Translations under genes and position numbers: made by a program | Part shown: positions 26,171 through 37,874 of the stretch, piece after piece | How positions within the stretch are numbered: the first letter of the stretch is position 1 | Layout of the letters: every line of letters begins with the position of its first letter | The notes under the pieces: model-generated | What the model was told of the DNA's origin: nothing | Database searches by the model: none | The model's input: only the letters and a program-made list of their open reading frames with translations | NCBI GenBank assembly: GCA_037447605.1 | Contig: CM074804.1 | Location: 5,670,162 to 5,734,161 of the forward strand | Source: Zygnema circumcarinatum | Lineage: Eukaryota; Streptophyta; Zygnematophyceae; Zygnematales; Zygnemataceae | Direction of reading: 5' to 3' | DNA length: 64,000 nt

Positions 26171-29100
26171 CTACGTGAAGATGGTGACGACATCTCTCCT
26201 GTAGCCCCTGACCATGAGGAGGCGCGGAATGCCGTCCACCAGCAGGTCCATGTACTCCATGTAGCAGTAGGACGGGTGGTTGAGGGGCGGCGGGGGCAGG
26301 CTCACCAGCACCACCGCAGCCATGCGCGAATAACGCATGATGATGGAGTTCAGCTTCAGCGTCGTGTACAGGAACTTGTTCACCTTCTGCTCGTTGAACA
26401 AGAGCTGAGAACTGCCGTCGGCGTTGTCCTGCTCTAGCTCGCTGAGATGAGCGGCAATGTGCTTCCTCGCCTGAAGCACACATTGGAAATGGCATCAGAA
26501 AAACAAAAGTCAAAAACACTTTGAATACAGAAAACAAGTCGAGGGTTCGTCTGAAGGTCTTCCAGGTCAGGGTCTTCAGTATGACCACAGGAGGAGAGGC
26601 CAATGTGACTCGGGAGAACCACCCTATACTCACCTTTGAGAATGACTCCATGGCTCCTTGCCTCGCCAGCTCTGCTTCCGGTCCCTCAGTATCAGAAACC
26701 ACATCTTCCCATGCCTTCATGGTTACCACGATCACATCCGCCTGCATCCGCAAGTCGTACAGAAACTTCCGCACATCTGTCTTCAGCTCCTCAGCCTCTG
26801 AATCCTCTTCTGCGATGCAAAACACCTGTTGATCCAAGAGTATGCTTAACAGTTAGAACGAACTCGACTTGAACTCGTGGATGCCTATAGTTCAGTGTGG
26901 CGGGCGCCACTCCCTCCAATTCACCCTACACTGATGCCCATCTTTGTTCCTAAAGTTCAGAATGTAGGCGAGGTCCATTGTGCTATTGATTGTTCAGCGA
27001 GCATACGTCACATGTGGAATCCGGGGGAGACCTGCTTGTACGTGATTATTGCCTACCTGAATTTTGCAGCTTTCAAAGCACTCCTTGGCACGAAGTAGCT
27101 GTGAAAGCAGCAGCATTATGCCTCCATCACGCACTATCCAGTACAGGTCGATTGTGCCATACTGCTTCTGATACTCGCCCGGCCACTCGTCCAGGCCCTT
27201 CACGATGACACACGCCTTATTGGCCGTATTGCAGTCGTTGATGATGTTCGTGAAGGTGTCTGGGATTTCACTGCATCGCAAGGGAGGGGTACGGGTCAGA
27301 AGAGCCACCACTCAACTTGTGCACGTTCTTATCAAATAACTAAAAGTTCAAGCGTTTCCTTAGGTGATAATGTCGATTGGCAGATAGAACGCCTATTAAT
27401 AGATCAAGAAGATCTCAAGAAGAAGCAGGCTCCCTGTAGCCAAACAATCTTATAAAAATCAAACTTGGGAATGCCAAATCCCCGAAAGAGCGATATTCCA
27501 CTAAAAGGGAACGCCACTAAACATTCAATCTGAGCATTCACGAGACCAACTAAACGGACATATTTTAGTCACGAGAAAACAAGAACTTTAGAACAGCTTA
27601 GCTACACGGACGGCCAGCTACCACGAATCACAGCCAGTTAATTCACTACCACATCAGGTGCATTTACATTATTGGCGCCCTACGAAATCGTTCGTCATGA
27701 GTGAGAGCAAAGGGCAGACAAACCTGTAGCGCTCCTCTCGCCAGATCTCTGGATATCGCATGCAGACCATGTTGGGCTTCAGGTTGCCCAGACCCATGCT
27801 CTGCAGGATAGTTCGAAATCCCACAGTCATGCTTTCCGCAATGATCACTTCAGCCACCCCTTCACAGTTCCGGTGATCAATGTAGCTCGATAGCAGATGG
27901 GCTGCATGGCGTGCATCCTCCACCTTATCCCTGCACCCATTTATTCACTTCAAGGGTTTGTTACTGCAAAACGACAAGACAGACGGTTGCACGACAGATA
28001 CAACATGGCCTCTACAGTCATATTCAGCATTTCCCTCATTACCTCCTCGGTGGATGTAATGCACCACTATTTAGAGTTGTTAACCTCTCAAACTCCCATA
28101 ATTTCTTACAACAGCAAAAGCCCACCTGCCTCACTTTGCAGGAACTAAGGGTCCCAGTTCCCATGCGGAAGCAATTCACCAATTCCTTGCCTGACATAGA
28201 GAAGGAAGCCTACTTGAAAGTTCCCTCGAGGATGCTGAGGAAGATCGACATTCCGCGGCCCTTCTTCTTCATGCAGTTGGCAAACTCCGCAAGCTTCGGG
28301 TGGCAGGGCACGTCCGTTGGCAAAATGCCCCACGGCTTGCAGTAAATGAGAGGAATAGGGTACCAATTCTTGGGATGGACTTGATTGGCTGCACGAAAAC
28401 AAAGCATGCAGCATCAGTCCCCATACATAATTCAGCTTACCGCACCAAGATTACACTAAACCAGGACAAGAGAATCTGTAGTTTATCATTCTCACTCTTT
28501 TAATTCCTGGTCTTTGCAAGCTTCTTACTCCTCTTGCATATTCACAGCTTCACGAGTGCAAAAAAACGTGGAAGGATTTAGGACCCTTCAAAATGCAATA
28601 GACATTGTCGTCTGACACGCCATGGTTAGCGACATTGCAAAACTGGCCTTACTATTAGAATGATGCCAGGGTCCTGAAAATTTACCTGGCGCATTTTAAT
28701 GTTCTAGAATGCCAAATCAGCCATAAAATATTGTATGCATGTGCCGAAGTGTTATTAGATCTACCTCACACTGGCACTGCCCTCTAACAGTCTGGTCTGA
28801 TTTCCAATACAGGGCATACCAACACTTTTCATTGCTCTTGCTTTCGTACATAGCCTTTAGGTTATCTTGCACCTATGGCACTTTCGGGATAAAACATCAC
28901 GACTCCTATTCTGCACAACACACGAATCAATGAGAACTCGAACGAGCGCATTTCTCAATGCAAAACACTTCCAAGCCATGACTTCTAGTACGAAAGTTCA
29001 CCTCCAAGGGAGCGCAAACTTCGCAGGGCAAGCTGGAAATAGGCGCTCTTGAAGCCATCTCCCCAGTCGCCTGCCTTGCCCTTCAGGCTGACGTAATAGT

Positions 29101-32100
29101 AGATGAGGACAGCAAGGGCCAAAGCGATGAGGGTGAAGTACCAAGAGATCAAGAACATAATGACTGCAATAGTCATACATACAAACGAATCAGAAAAGCA
29201 TCACTGTGCATGAAAGTAAAAACGGCGAACGAAAATGCATTTAGCCGCAAGAACCTCGCCTTATTCCGGCACTGTGGGCATTTTGGAGGCAATTTCGCAA
29301 GCTTTGGCGACATCTAACCATGCTTCCAAAGCCCAGGCTGCCACCTCCTAGAGACAATCGGAAACATGGCGAAACAGTGTTGGAAAAGCTCGCACCAATG
29401 CACAATGTTGCTCCCACAAGGGAGGAAGCCCAGTGATGAAACTTCCAACGAGGTCGCCAGCTCGGCGCATCGAGAAGGTCAAGGAGGAAGCAGGAGAGGT
29501 TGACCCCGCAGTAGCAGAGCAAGAAAAACATTGTGATGACAGGGGTGATGTAGTCCAGGTTGCCGATCACCACACATCCGCAGCAAATGAGAAGCGTGAA
29601 GGCGGTGGCGAAGTGCGGCTCATGGCCGTCCGGTACGCGGAAGAAGGTGAGCACGGGGAGGATGTCATCGTTGGCTATGGCTGCAAGCAGCCGCGGGGCG
29701 CCCATGAGACTCTGAAGGGCCGCCCCCAAAGTGGAAAGTATGATGCCGATTTGGACTACTGCCGGAACAGGCCACGCCACAGTTGCAGTCAGCAACCTGC
29801 CAAACACAAGAAAAGGGGGGGGGGGGGGTGTGGGGTGAGGAGGGGGGAGGGGAGGGGAAGGAGAAACAATAACAAAGCAGATGTAAGTCATTTCCAACCT
29901 TAAGGAGCGGGGAAAAGGAACATGTCAGATGTGTTGTTCATGGTAGAAGGATGGATAATGTAGGGGTGATGCATAAGAAGAAATTTGAGAGCAGACTTGA
30001 GTTCCAGGAGGAAGCCATATAGCCACGTTTAAGGGAGCACATTCATAGACGATGCTCTGGGTAGCCGCAACAATTTGATGTTGCGATTCTTAAACCACGG
30101 GACTGATGCAGAGCCTTAGCGCCACCTACCGATCTGTGAGAAGCTCGTTCCTTGTTGCAACAGCCCCAAACATGCACACAGCGACCACATATATGCTGGT
30201 AGTCATGAAGATGGCTGACAAGGTTCCCAGCGGTATGGAACGCTGCGTGTCCTTGAGCGAAGCTGAGCGGTTTGAGCCGGCCATGATGCCCGTCACAGCT
30301 GGGAAGAAAAGTCCACACAAGGAACTGGAGTCCCCCAGAACCCCAAGGGATGTCCGTCAAGTGCAGCGCATGCAAGTCCGAAGATGCAAGTTCATCAATC
30401 TCAGAACTAAAAGCGCGTAGTAAAGTACTTAGGACGGGTCGTGCAAACGACAAGCTGAGATGATGGCGACAAGAAGGAATATAAACAAGAAAGGAGGTGA
30501 TCAATACTGAGAGTCAAAAGCAAAATAAGCAAGAAGCAAAATATGTGTTTTCACAATTAAGGTCTACTTCGTTGTTCACTAGAATGAGACAGGCTGTTGT
30601 CCACACAGGTTAAGCTCCGCAACAACTTCTAGAGGATACGTTTGCAAGGACACCAAAGGTTGACCAAAACCAATCTAATGGGAGTAACAAGAATTTGCTG
30701 CTCGGCATATGGCGATCTAAGGGGGGAAAGGAGAACAAAAGTGCAGCTGAATGGAGGACAAACCTGAAATCCCAATAGTAGCCACCACTGGCATTGCCAG
30801 TGGCATCAAGCTCAAGTGGGATGCCATTCTGATTGGTCCGTTGGTATGCGGATCCCCAATTGCTCCTAAAAGTAGACCATCTCAGCCCAGTAATGCCGGC
30901 TGCAGCAGAGGACTCCGCTTTGAGGTCAGACACGAAAGTGATACTATTTCCACTACTCTTCTCATAGGAAGTAGCACATGTTCTAATAGTTAGGCTCACA
31001 CTTCCAGAATCTTTACCTACCACTGATGACTCTTAACAACTCACTTTCCAACCGAGGATCAGCCAGATTAGCATCAATTCAAAAAGTAAAACTTTTGTGA
31101 CTTCGACCATGGACTACTAGCGATAAATAATGGGACGCTACTCGGTTGTCATTAACCAGAGGTTCTATCAGTCCAAAAGGACGCTAGTAGACAGAAGGCC
31201 TGCTTAGTGAAATGACGTAAAGATAGTGGAATCTTTTTCCATAAAATTCAATCAATTTTGAGAGCAAGAGCAGAGGGCTAAGTGGCAAATTACCAGACAT
31301 GTCACCACGGGGTGATGCGAGCATCCCCACGAAGATAAGGACCACCGACAACAGCGAAGGTATAAGGAACGCAGGTCCAACGCGTCCCACGATCTTCACG
31401 CCACCAAAGACTATCATACATAAGATGATCGCTAAGATGACCCCATAAACCTGCATGTCATGAATGTCTGTTGTCGTCACTACGTTCACCACAGAAGCTG
31501 TCGGCGCACCGACTGGAGAAGGTGCAGCAGCCGGGTCAAGGAGGAGGTCGTGGGAATTAGCTGCAGCGACAATGACGGGAAAAACGACTGAGTTGACGTA
31601 AGATAAAAGATTTGCAAAAGGAACAAAAAATGAGCGCTGTCCTTTCAAAGACAATCAAGCACGCAAACACATAAAAACATAACATAAAATACGAAGTCGA
31701 CATCCACAAATGGGTCATTAGAAATAATGAAAGCCTGCTCCATTATTACCTATCATTACCTATCAATTATTCAGCTGAACCAACACAGATTGAACACTTT
31801 CTGTCTGATTCAATTGCCTATTCTTTTTTCCCTGAATCACCTTTCTATAAAATAACTGGACTATTCGTACCCCAAGAAAAGTTTAAGGTAATGGCTAAAT
31901 CCCAACTTGGTCACCACCATCGCCCGTCAGGCTATTAACAAATTTCAAGGCAATACTTGGCCAATGCAAAAGTTCATGAAGAATAGGCCTTTCTAGGAGG
32001 ATGATTAACCAGTTACAGCACAAGCATACCTCCAAAGATGCTGATGCCTGGCAAGGCGTCGAGAAGAGTTTCCACAGCACCCAACACATACCTGGCCCAC

Positions 32101-35031
32101 AAACCGACTGTCCCCCAAATATCGTAAGCCAGTTAACTAGCCCCTGTACAGCCTCAAAGTAGGCAGCGATTTCTTCCTTAAAGTGTCGTCTGACCTAGGT
32201 CTCAAGGATTGGCGCAGCTAATGCATATGCTTGCATTATGTCACTGACTGTAAACTCAGAGATCCACAACATCAATATAGTAATCAAGACTCAGAGATGG
32301 TGATGGGGTCAGCAGTTTCGCACTACGTCAAACCCCCAGGTTCCGAACTTTTCCGACTTTGACCCATGATTCTTTCATGTAAATGCTATAGCCCATACTG
32401 AAGTGGAACTGATCCAAAACACGCCAAACGAGACCTTCGGATTATAACGACAATTGTCTTTGAGCATTACAAACTCAATGGATTCATATGTTCCATAGCC
32501 ATGATCAAGGTTATTTGGAAATTAGTGAAAGCATGGAATAATCATACTTAAAGATAGTATACCTATCCGACACATGACCAAAGTTTTAAGGGGTGCCACA
32601 TCAAAGTCAGCATATCGTTACGCTTAAGGCTGGACTCACAGAGAACCAGCAACTGCGTTTCCGAGAAAGAAGCAAAGTCCTATGCTCACTCCAACCTCTG
32701 GACCAAGAGCTCGTCCAATCAAATAATAAGGCCCGCCTCCCTGCAGATGCACAAATAGCAGGGTCATTGAGGCACGATATTCACATTGTTAGACTTCAAG
32801 AAACCCTCAACAAGTATACGTGTCGTTGTGTGCCCCTTTTAACTCCTAACCAATCTTTCTACCCATTCAAGGCATCAGTCTCCCCAGCGTCATAACTATC
32901 CTGCACTGCACCTCAAGCATTTAGGATTGACTCGTCACATATGAATCACTCTCTCATTCAAACACAACAACAGCGGGAAACTGAGAAAGGGGGGCAGAAC
33001 AGCGAAAACCACGGCCACAAAACAATGTTGATGAGACTGGAAAGAAAAATGCATATGACATCAGGACTGCTGCTTCCAGACAATACAGCCAGCTAGCATA
33101 GAGAAACAGTTCCTCGTAGAGAACCATCTCCATCATAATACTCAATGTGTTTAGCTGAATAGTGGCTACGTTTACACACAAAAGTGCAGCAGCCCACATC
33201 CTAAACAAAAGACCTACTATTCCAACGAGATTCACGAGGATCTCACCTTCATGGCACCGTTAGTAGCAATTGCACTCAGTGAAAGACCCGTAAGGAATGT
33301 GCATGAACAGCACAAGAGGATGAGCAGCAAGCTTTGGCCGACTCCCGCAATTCCGACAATCCTTCAAAGCAAATAAACAACCATTTAACATTTGGCCTGC
33401 TGTTTAATCCAATATACAACCATTTAATCTCTGACCTGCTGTCTGATCTAATATGCGGAATAGTCACGTACCATAAAAAAAACAACAAGAAAACAAGAAC
33501 AAGAAAAATTCGACCAGGTTATGTGAGCGTGGCTTGCTTTCACTTCAGCATCAATGACAGAGGTTCATGAGTAGTTGGACAATTTATCCAAAAAAAAAAA
33601 CTTCCGGAAAAGGACGAATACTACGTGCGATCAGTGAGAGCTGCTAAGATTCCCACTCCTTGCATTGCTTAGAATATTACCATGACAAACGAATAAACAG
33701 TATGATGCCCATGATGTTTTGAACGCAGGGTATAAGAACACCCATAAGAGTTCCATGTTTTGCTACTTTCTGATTCTGCACAATCAAGAGGAAAAATGCA
33801 GGCATTGTCATAAAATACTCTGTGACTGCTCTTCATTGAGTGGAGTCACGGTTTCTCCTTTTCCCTTTCCATCCCTCCCCGCTTCCACACATATTTTTTC
33901 AAAAGATAGTACAGCATCGCATATGCACAATACCTGGATATGTTATTTTAGAAATTAAAAGTCACCAAATAAAGTCAAGATAGAAATCTAATGACGTACA
34001 AAACATAACGTCACAAACAATCTGCCAAGAGCCAGACAACGGAGCTTACTTGATTGTTTCCAACGGAAACATGCATTTCATCTCCTTCACGAGGGCTGTA
34101 AGGTAATTGTTGACCCGCCATGCTGCAAGGAAATAAAAGTTGTTTGCATTGAGATGCGTGCTGCAAATAAGTACTACCACATTTTCCATCAAATTTATGC
34201 CATAATCAATTCGCGAATTCAGGAAACAAGCGACAGACATCCCCACAGTCCTTGCTATGCTTAAGGACTCGCCTTATTTAAATGCAGAAGTTTATAGAGA
34301 GGAAATGGGTTATTATTGGTTGACAGAATTATGAAGGGCATAATATTTTGGCATTTGCAGTAAGGGTTCGATGGTTGGCTGATAAGAAAGCCGCATGGGC
34401 ACTCGTAGTGATCTGGCAAACAGCGATCAACATCATGCACTAGACGTGCCTAATGATCTTGCAAGCTTGAACAGAACCTCGATTTAGAGGCAAATGAACG
34501 GCATTATTGTTTGAGAGGAAATTGATAGCCAAGGTGAACATACGAAGCTGTATGCTAGAAGCACGAAAGATTCCCGGAACAGACTAAAAATTATCGGCAT
34601 CAAAAAACTAAAATATCGCGAGAAATGAGAGAGCACGTGAGCAGACTAAAGCTGAGGAAATTCACCTTCTAAGTCCTCTGGCATCAACAAGTGGATCCAG
34701 CTCAAAAATCTCCAGTTTTGATTCCCGCTCAGCACGATCAAAATGAGATGATTCCGACATGCCGCGGCTGGTGTCATCTGATCGTCCCTTCAGAGGCGAA
34801 TGTCTGCAAAAGGGAACCGCAATGTTGGCTAAAGGAAGAAACGCAGATAGTTCTCAGCTGCAGAAACGTGTGTTATCTGCACAATGTGCATGAGCATTGC
34901 ATCCTGATCAGGCCGTACCGCCCGCTGCTTGCGTCTGACGGCCGATCTAGATCCACCGAAGACATCTCAGCTGGAGTAAAAGGCTCCGCTTCCTTTTCGT
35001 CGTTCCCTTGCGAGCCTTTCCCGTTTTCCAT
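26171..35031 (-). CDS. CCC1: Cation-chloride cotransporter CCC1 (SLC12 family), 17 exons
   Basis: This membrane carrier couples K+ and/or Na+ to Cl- movement; characterised plant CCC1 acts in the endomembrane system. Exons from the 5' end are 34919-35031, 34666-34803, 34050-34122, 33681-33775, 33247-33361, 32640-32740, 32030-32091, 31294-31560, 30764-30899, 30130-30324, 29396-29796, 29002-29163, 28214-28388, 27724-27930, 27057-27270, 26634-26825 and 26171-26470. They sum to 981 codons plus stop, close to the Arabidopsis length. Family blocks in order: [110 protein letters not shown] and the cytosolic end [16 protein letters not shown]. The loop before NSHDLL is shorter than in Arabidopsis. 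One acceptor (33361/33362) is AAG. A pyrimidine-rich run, read as poly-G on the plus strand at 29815-29865, precedes the 401-bp exon. Confidence 0.96.
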
Positions 35032-36450
35032 TGTAGTGATCCTTGCCCTGCAAGTGCTCGCAATTGGCAGCCAAGATTACACGAAAGGCAGAAACACACG
35101 AAATGGTGATGCTTTCTGAACTCCTGAAGGTGCAGGTTCTCATGAATTTGCAACCAAAACGTGGTGGTGGGGAGGCTGTGTAGCAGCGAGGCGGTCCGCA
35201 GGGTAGGTTGGCGGCCTGACAGCGCTGCAGGCTCCGTCCCTTGCTTTATGCTTGGGGGGGGGGGGGAGGGCGGGCGCCGCGTTCAAAGCCGAGCACGCCT
35301 GGCCCCCGCCCCACGCCTCGCCCGAAGTTTCCTGCGGCCTTCCAGGCCCGGCCCTCGTCCACACGCCGTTGCACATAGCGCATCGTCACATTGCACATTG
35401 CACATTGCACATTGCACATTGCACATTGCACATTGCACATTGCACATTGCACATTGCACATTGCACATTGCACATTGCACATTGCACATTGCAACAGGGT
35501 CCACACCGTTGGGGGAGCTGCCCGGGATGGCATTTGCATAACGGCAGGAAGGCAACCAGTTTGGTCTGTCTATCAGCGGTTTCTTCTCAGATCTGCATTG
35601 TTTGACCGGTTTGCAACAGGACACAATAGGAACTTTGGCCACAAGCTTGTGGGGCACCTGATGGCGAGGTCACTAGCTCACATGGAAACTCTAATGGAAT
35701 CAGAATCTCATTGGAGTGATGCACATAGAATACTTGGGGAGAGACACAAAGAAAGAAAAGTGAAATGGTTGCAAAAGGATCCCTGAATTCATGCCTATCG
35801 AGTTGCCAAATCTCATTTCGCATTTGCTCAAACATGCAATAGCCGCTTGCAAACTGCTGGAAAGAGTGACACATTCGCTGGTTTGTTGAATTGGTTCGTA
35901 GGGAGCAACTTGTGAACGTATCATTGTATCATGCACCAAATGGTTTCATGTTTCAGGATAAAGTCCACATTGATTTATGTGTAGAGGTAGATTTCTTTTT
36001 CGCATACATTAAAATCCAAGTGTTGTCTTGACATTGAGCGAACCATGTCACGGCCATTTTGCTTTTGTCCATGTACATTTGATGGCCTCGCCATCGTGAG
36101 TTCAATGAATTTTTCCCCTTCATGTAAAGGTAATTCTGGTCGAAATTTCCCATCCATTTTAGGGAAGTCAGTGGAAAATTGATGGGAAAAACTACCCAAT
36201 AACAACATGGAACTTTCTACGAAAACGAGAGTGCTGTAATCTAGAACTTCCCTTCGGCATTTGGTCAGAGCATCCTCTTTAGCAGGCATACACAAAATTG
36301 AAAACTGGACACAAAAACATGCACACAATTCAATTCGGGAACAGCAAGTGTTCTGGGAGGAAATTCCAATTTCAGGTTTCACAGGGCCGTGGGGCCCCAT
36401 TCCGTTGGTAGCGTCTAAGTATCGCTCGTAACATATACCGAGCGACACAC
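35032..36450. other. Intergenic region upstream of CCC1
   Basis: This holds the CCC1 promoter, a GC-rich block at 35160-35380 that includes a run of 11-14 Gs near 35252, the heptamer array and about 900 bp of AT-balanced DNA with no recognised gene. Confidence 0.6.
35387..35491. repeat. Perfect tandem array: 15 copies of the heptamer CACATTG
   Basis: 105 bp consists of 15 exact copies of CACATTG. Because the unit is 7 bp, every frame is open and translates to a repeating heptapeptide (for example HCTLHIA), so the open frames here are artefacts. It lies about 360 bp upstream of the CCC1 start codon. Perfect identity means recent expansion, and length variation between individuals is likely. 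Confidence 0.97.
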
Positions 36451-36523
36451 TACCCCCGGTGGGACTCGAACCCACAATCCTCTGATTAGAAGTCAGATGC
36501 CTTATCCATTAGGCCACGAGGAT
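36451..36523 (-). tRNA. tRNA-Arg, anticodon UCU (copy 1)
   Basis: The minus strand folds as a 73-nt cloverleaf. The acceptor stem is ATCCTCG pairing with CGGGGGT, using two U-G pairs. The D arm is GCCTAATGGATAAGGC and the anticodon loop CTTCTAA has TCT at 34-36. The T arm is GTGGG-TTCGAGT-CCCAC and the discriminator base is A. There is no intron and no encoded CCA. Internal A and B boxes are intact. It is identical to the second copy from position 4 onward. Confidence 0.95.
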
Positions 36524-36803
36524 GCGCGCTTCGTAGGGTTAAACAATTATTCATATAGTTTTCTACTGCATGTACTTCAAAAATATTTGAAAAATAGTGT
36601 CGCAAAGAGATTTTGACGCAGTTCGGAACTGTGCGACATAAAGCAAAGCGCATGTCGGCGTCCGCCGGACCGTACAGCGCCACCGCCCGAAAACGGCCGG
36701 GCGGCAGCTCAGGCTCGCTGCGCGCACGAGAATTTGTTGCCGAAAACACGCCGTGCATTTAAATTAACGGAACATATATTTAACTTTCGTTCAACAAATA
36801 TTC

Positions 36804-36876
36804 ACTCTCGTGGCCTAATGGATAAGGCATCTGACTTCTAATCAGAGGATTGTGGGTTCGAGTCCCACCGGGGGTA
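36804..36876 (+). tRNA. tRNA-Arg, anticodon UCU (copy 2)
   Basis: This is a second 73-nt cloverleaf with anticodon TCT in loop CTTCTAA. It differs from the first copy only in the 5' acceptor strand (ACTCTCG instead of ATCCTCG). Both versions pair fully with CGGGGGT through different wobble positions. The two genes point away from each other with 280 bp between their 5' ends, forming an inverted repeat. Confidence 0.95.
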
Positions 36877-37874
36877 ATTTTATGGCCCGTAATTCCGGAC
36901 ATCCCTTGTCCATCCGTGAACAATTTTAGCATAAGTAATCAAGTACTGATACAGCAAAAAATGCTCTCTAGAAGCATTCTCTTGCAGTTCCATGTTCCAA
37001 ATGTTATTCGACATAATTGTTCACTTGGGTCCAGGTTCGTTTCTATTCTTGTATCGAAACATCAATCAGTCTGAGAAAATTGACAATTCTTACTTCCTGT
37101 TTTATAATTTGAGAATCTGGTTTTGACTTTTTTTTTGAATTGCCAAAATCTTGAAAATTGAACAGTGAGAATTTTTGGCTGTTCAAAAAAAAAAACTTTC
37201 AAAATCCAGACTTTCAAATTCGGCGTTTGATACTCAAAACTAGGAGCATGAAGCAGACCCTTACATTTTCTTTTTGCGGCTTTACAGGCATTCAAAGGGA
37301 CAATGTTTATGCAATCGAGAATAAGTACAGTACATGAAAAAATACGACGAGATTCGACTCGACCAGTCGACGTGCTCCAATGCGATTTGCGAAAGTTTAA
37401 GCAAACACCGATTTCCGCTCATAGCTTTTTTCTATTACTGTCCTAGGTCCTTTGTGACCAGTTCCTTGTGGCTCCCAGAGTTGATGTTGTCCTGTCCCAT
37501 TCATGCCCTCGCCATTGTGCGATCCATGGATTATGGACCATGGACCATGGACCATGGACCATGGACCATGGACCATGCCACATCCACCATGTCATCATGT
37601 TGTTGTTCGTTGTGACCCGTTGCTTGTTTGACGAGCTCGAGAACGAACTGCCGCCCTGCTCGCTCTCCCTCTCCCTCTCGCGAGGCGAGGCGTCCCGAGG
37701 CCCTCCCTTGGGCCGGGCCCTTGGGCCTCGAGGCAATGGCCTGCAACGGACGGCGCACGGTCGCTGGAGTGTGCGCAAGGCCGCAACCGCTCTTGAAACT
37801 AAGCTGCGAACCTCCCTAGCTCCCCGGATTGTGGAGCCTGACAGCCTTCGCTCAAGCCTCGTCAGTGCCCGGAT
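36877..37874. other. Region between tRNA-Arg copy 2 and ALDH10, no gene seen
   Basis: This is AT-rich with T and A homopolymers in the first half and GC-rich from about 37640. It holds a 7-bp tandem repeat (listed separately) and the probable ALDH10 5' leader. No further gene is recognisable. Confidence 0.6.
37533..37577. repeat. Tandem heptamer ATGGACC, about 6 copies
   Basis: About six exact copies of ATGGACC make overlapping CCATGG palindrome-like steps. It lies about 300 bp upstream of the ALDH10 start codon. It is a second 7-bp satellite within 2.2 kb of the CACATTG array, with an unrelated unit. Confidence 0.9.

Noticed and set aside
29815-29865. G-rich tract taken as a possible regulatory G-quadruplex
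   Set aside because: On the coding strand of CCC1 it is the pyrimidine tract before a splice acceptor, which explains it more simply.
35387-35491. Possible CRISPR-like array
   Set aside because: The 7-bp unit has no spacers, and the DNA is plant nuclear.
35161-35786. Several 95-131 codon frames on both strands with repeating HCTLHIA or QCAMCNV peptides
   Set aside because: A perfect 7-bp repeat keeps all frames open; this is a microsatellite, not a gene.
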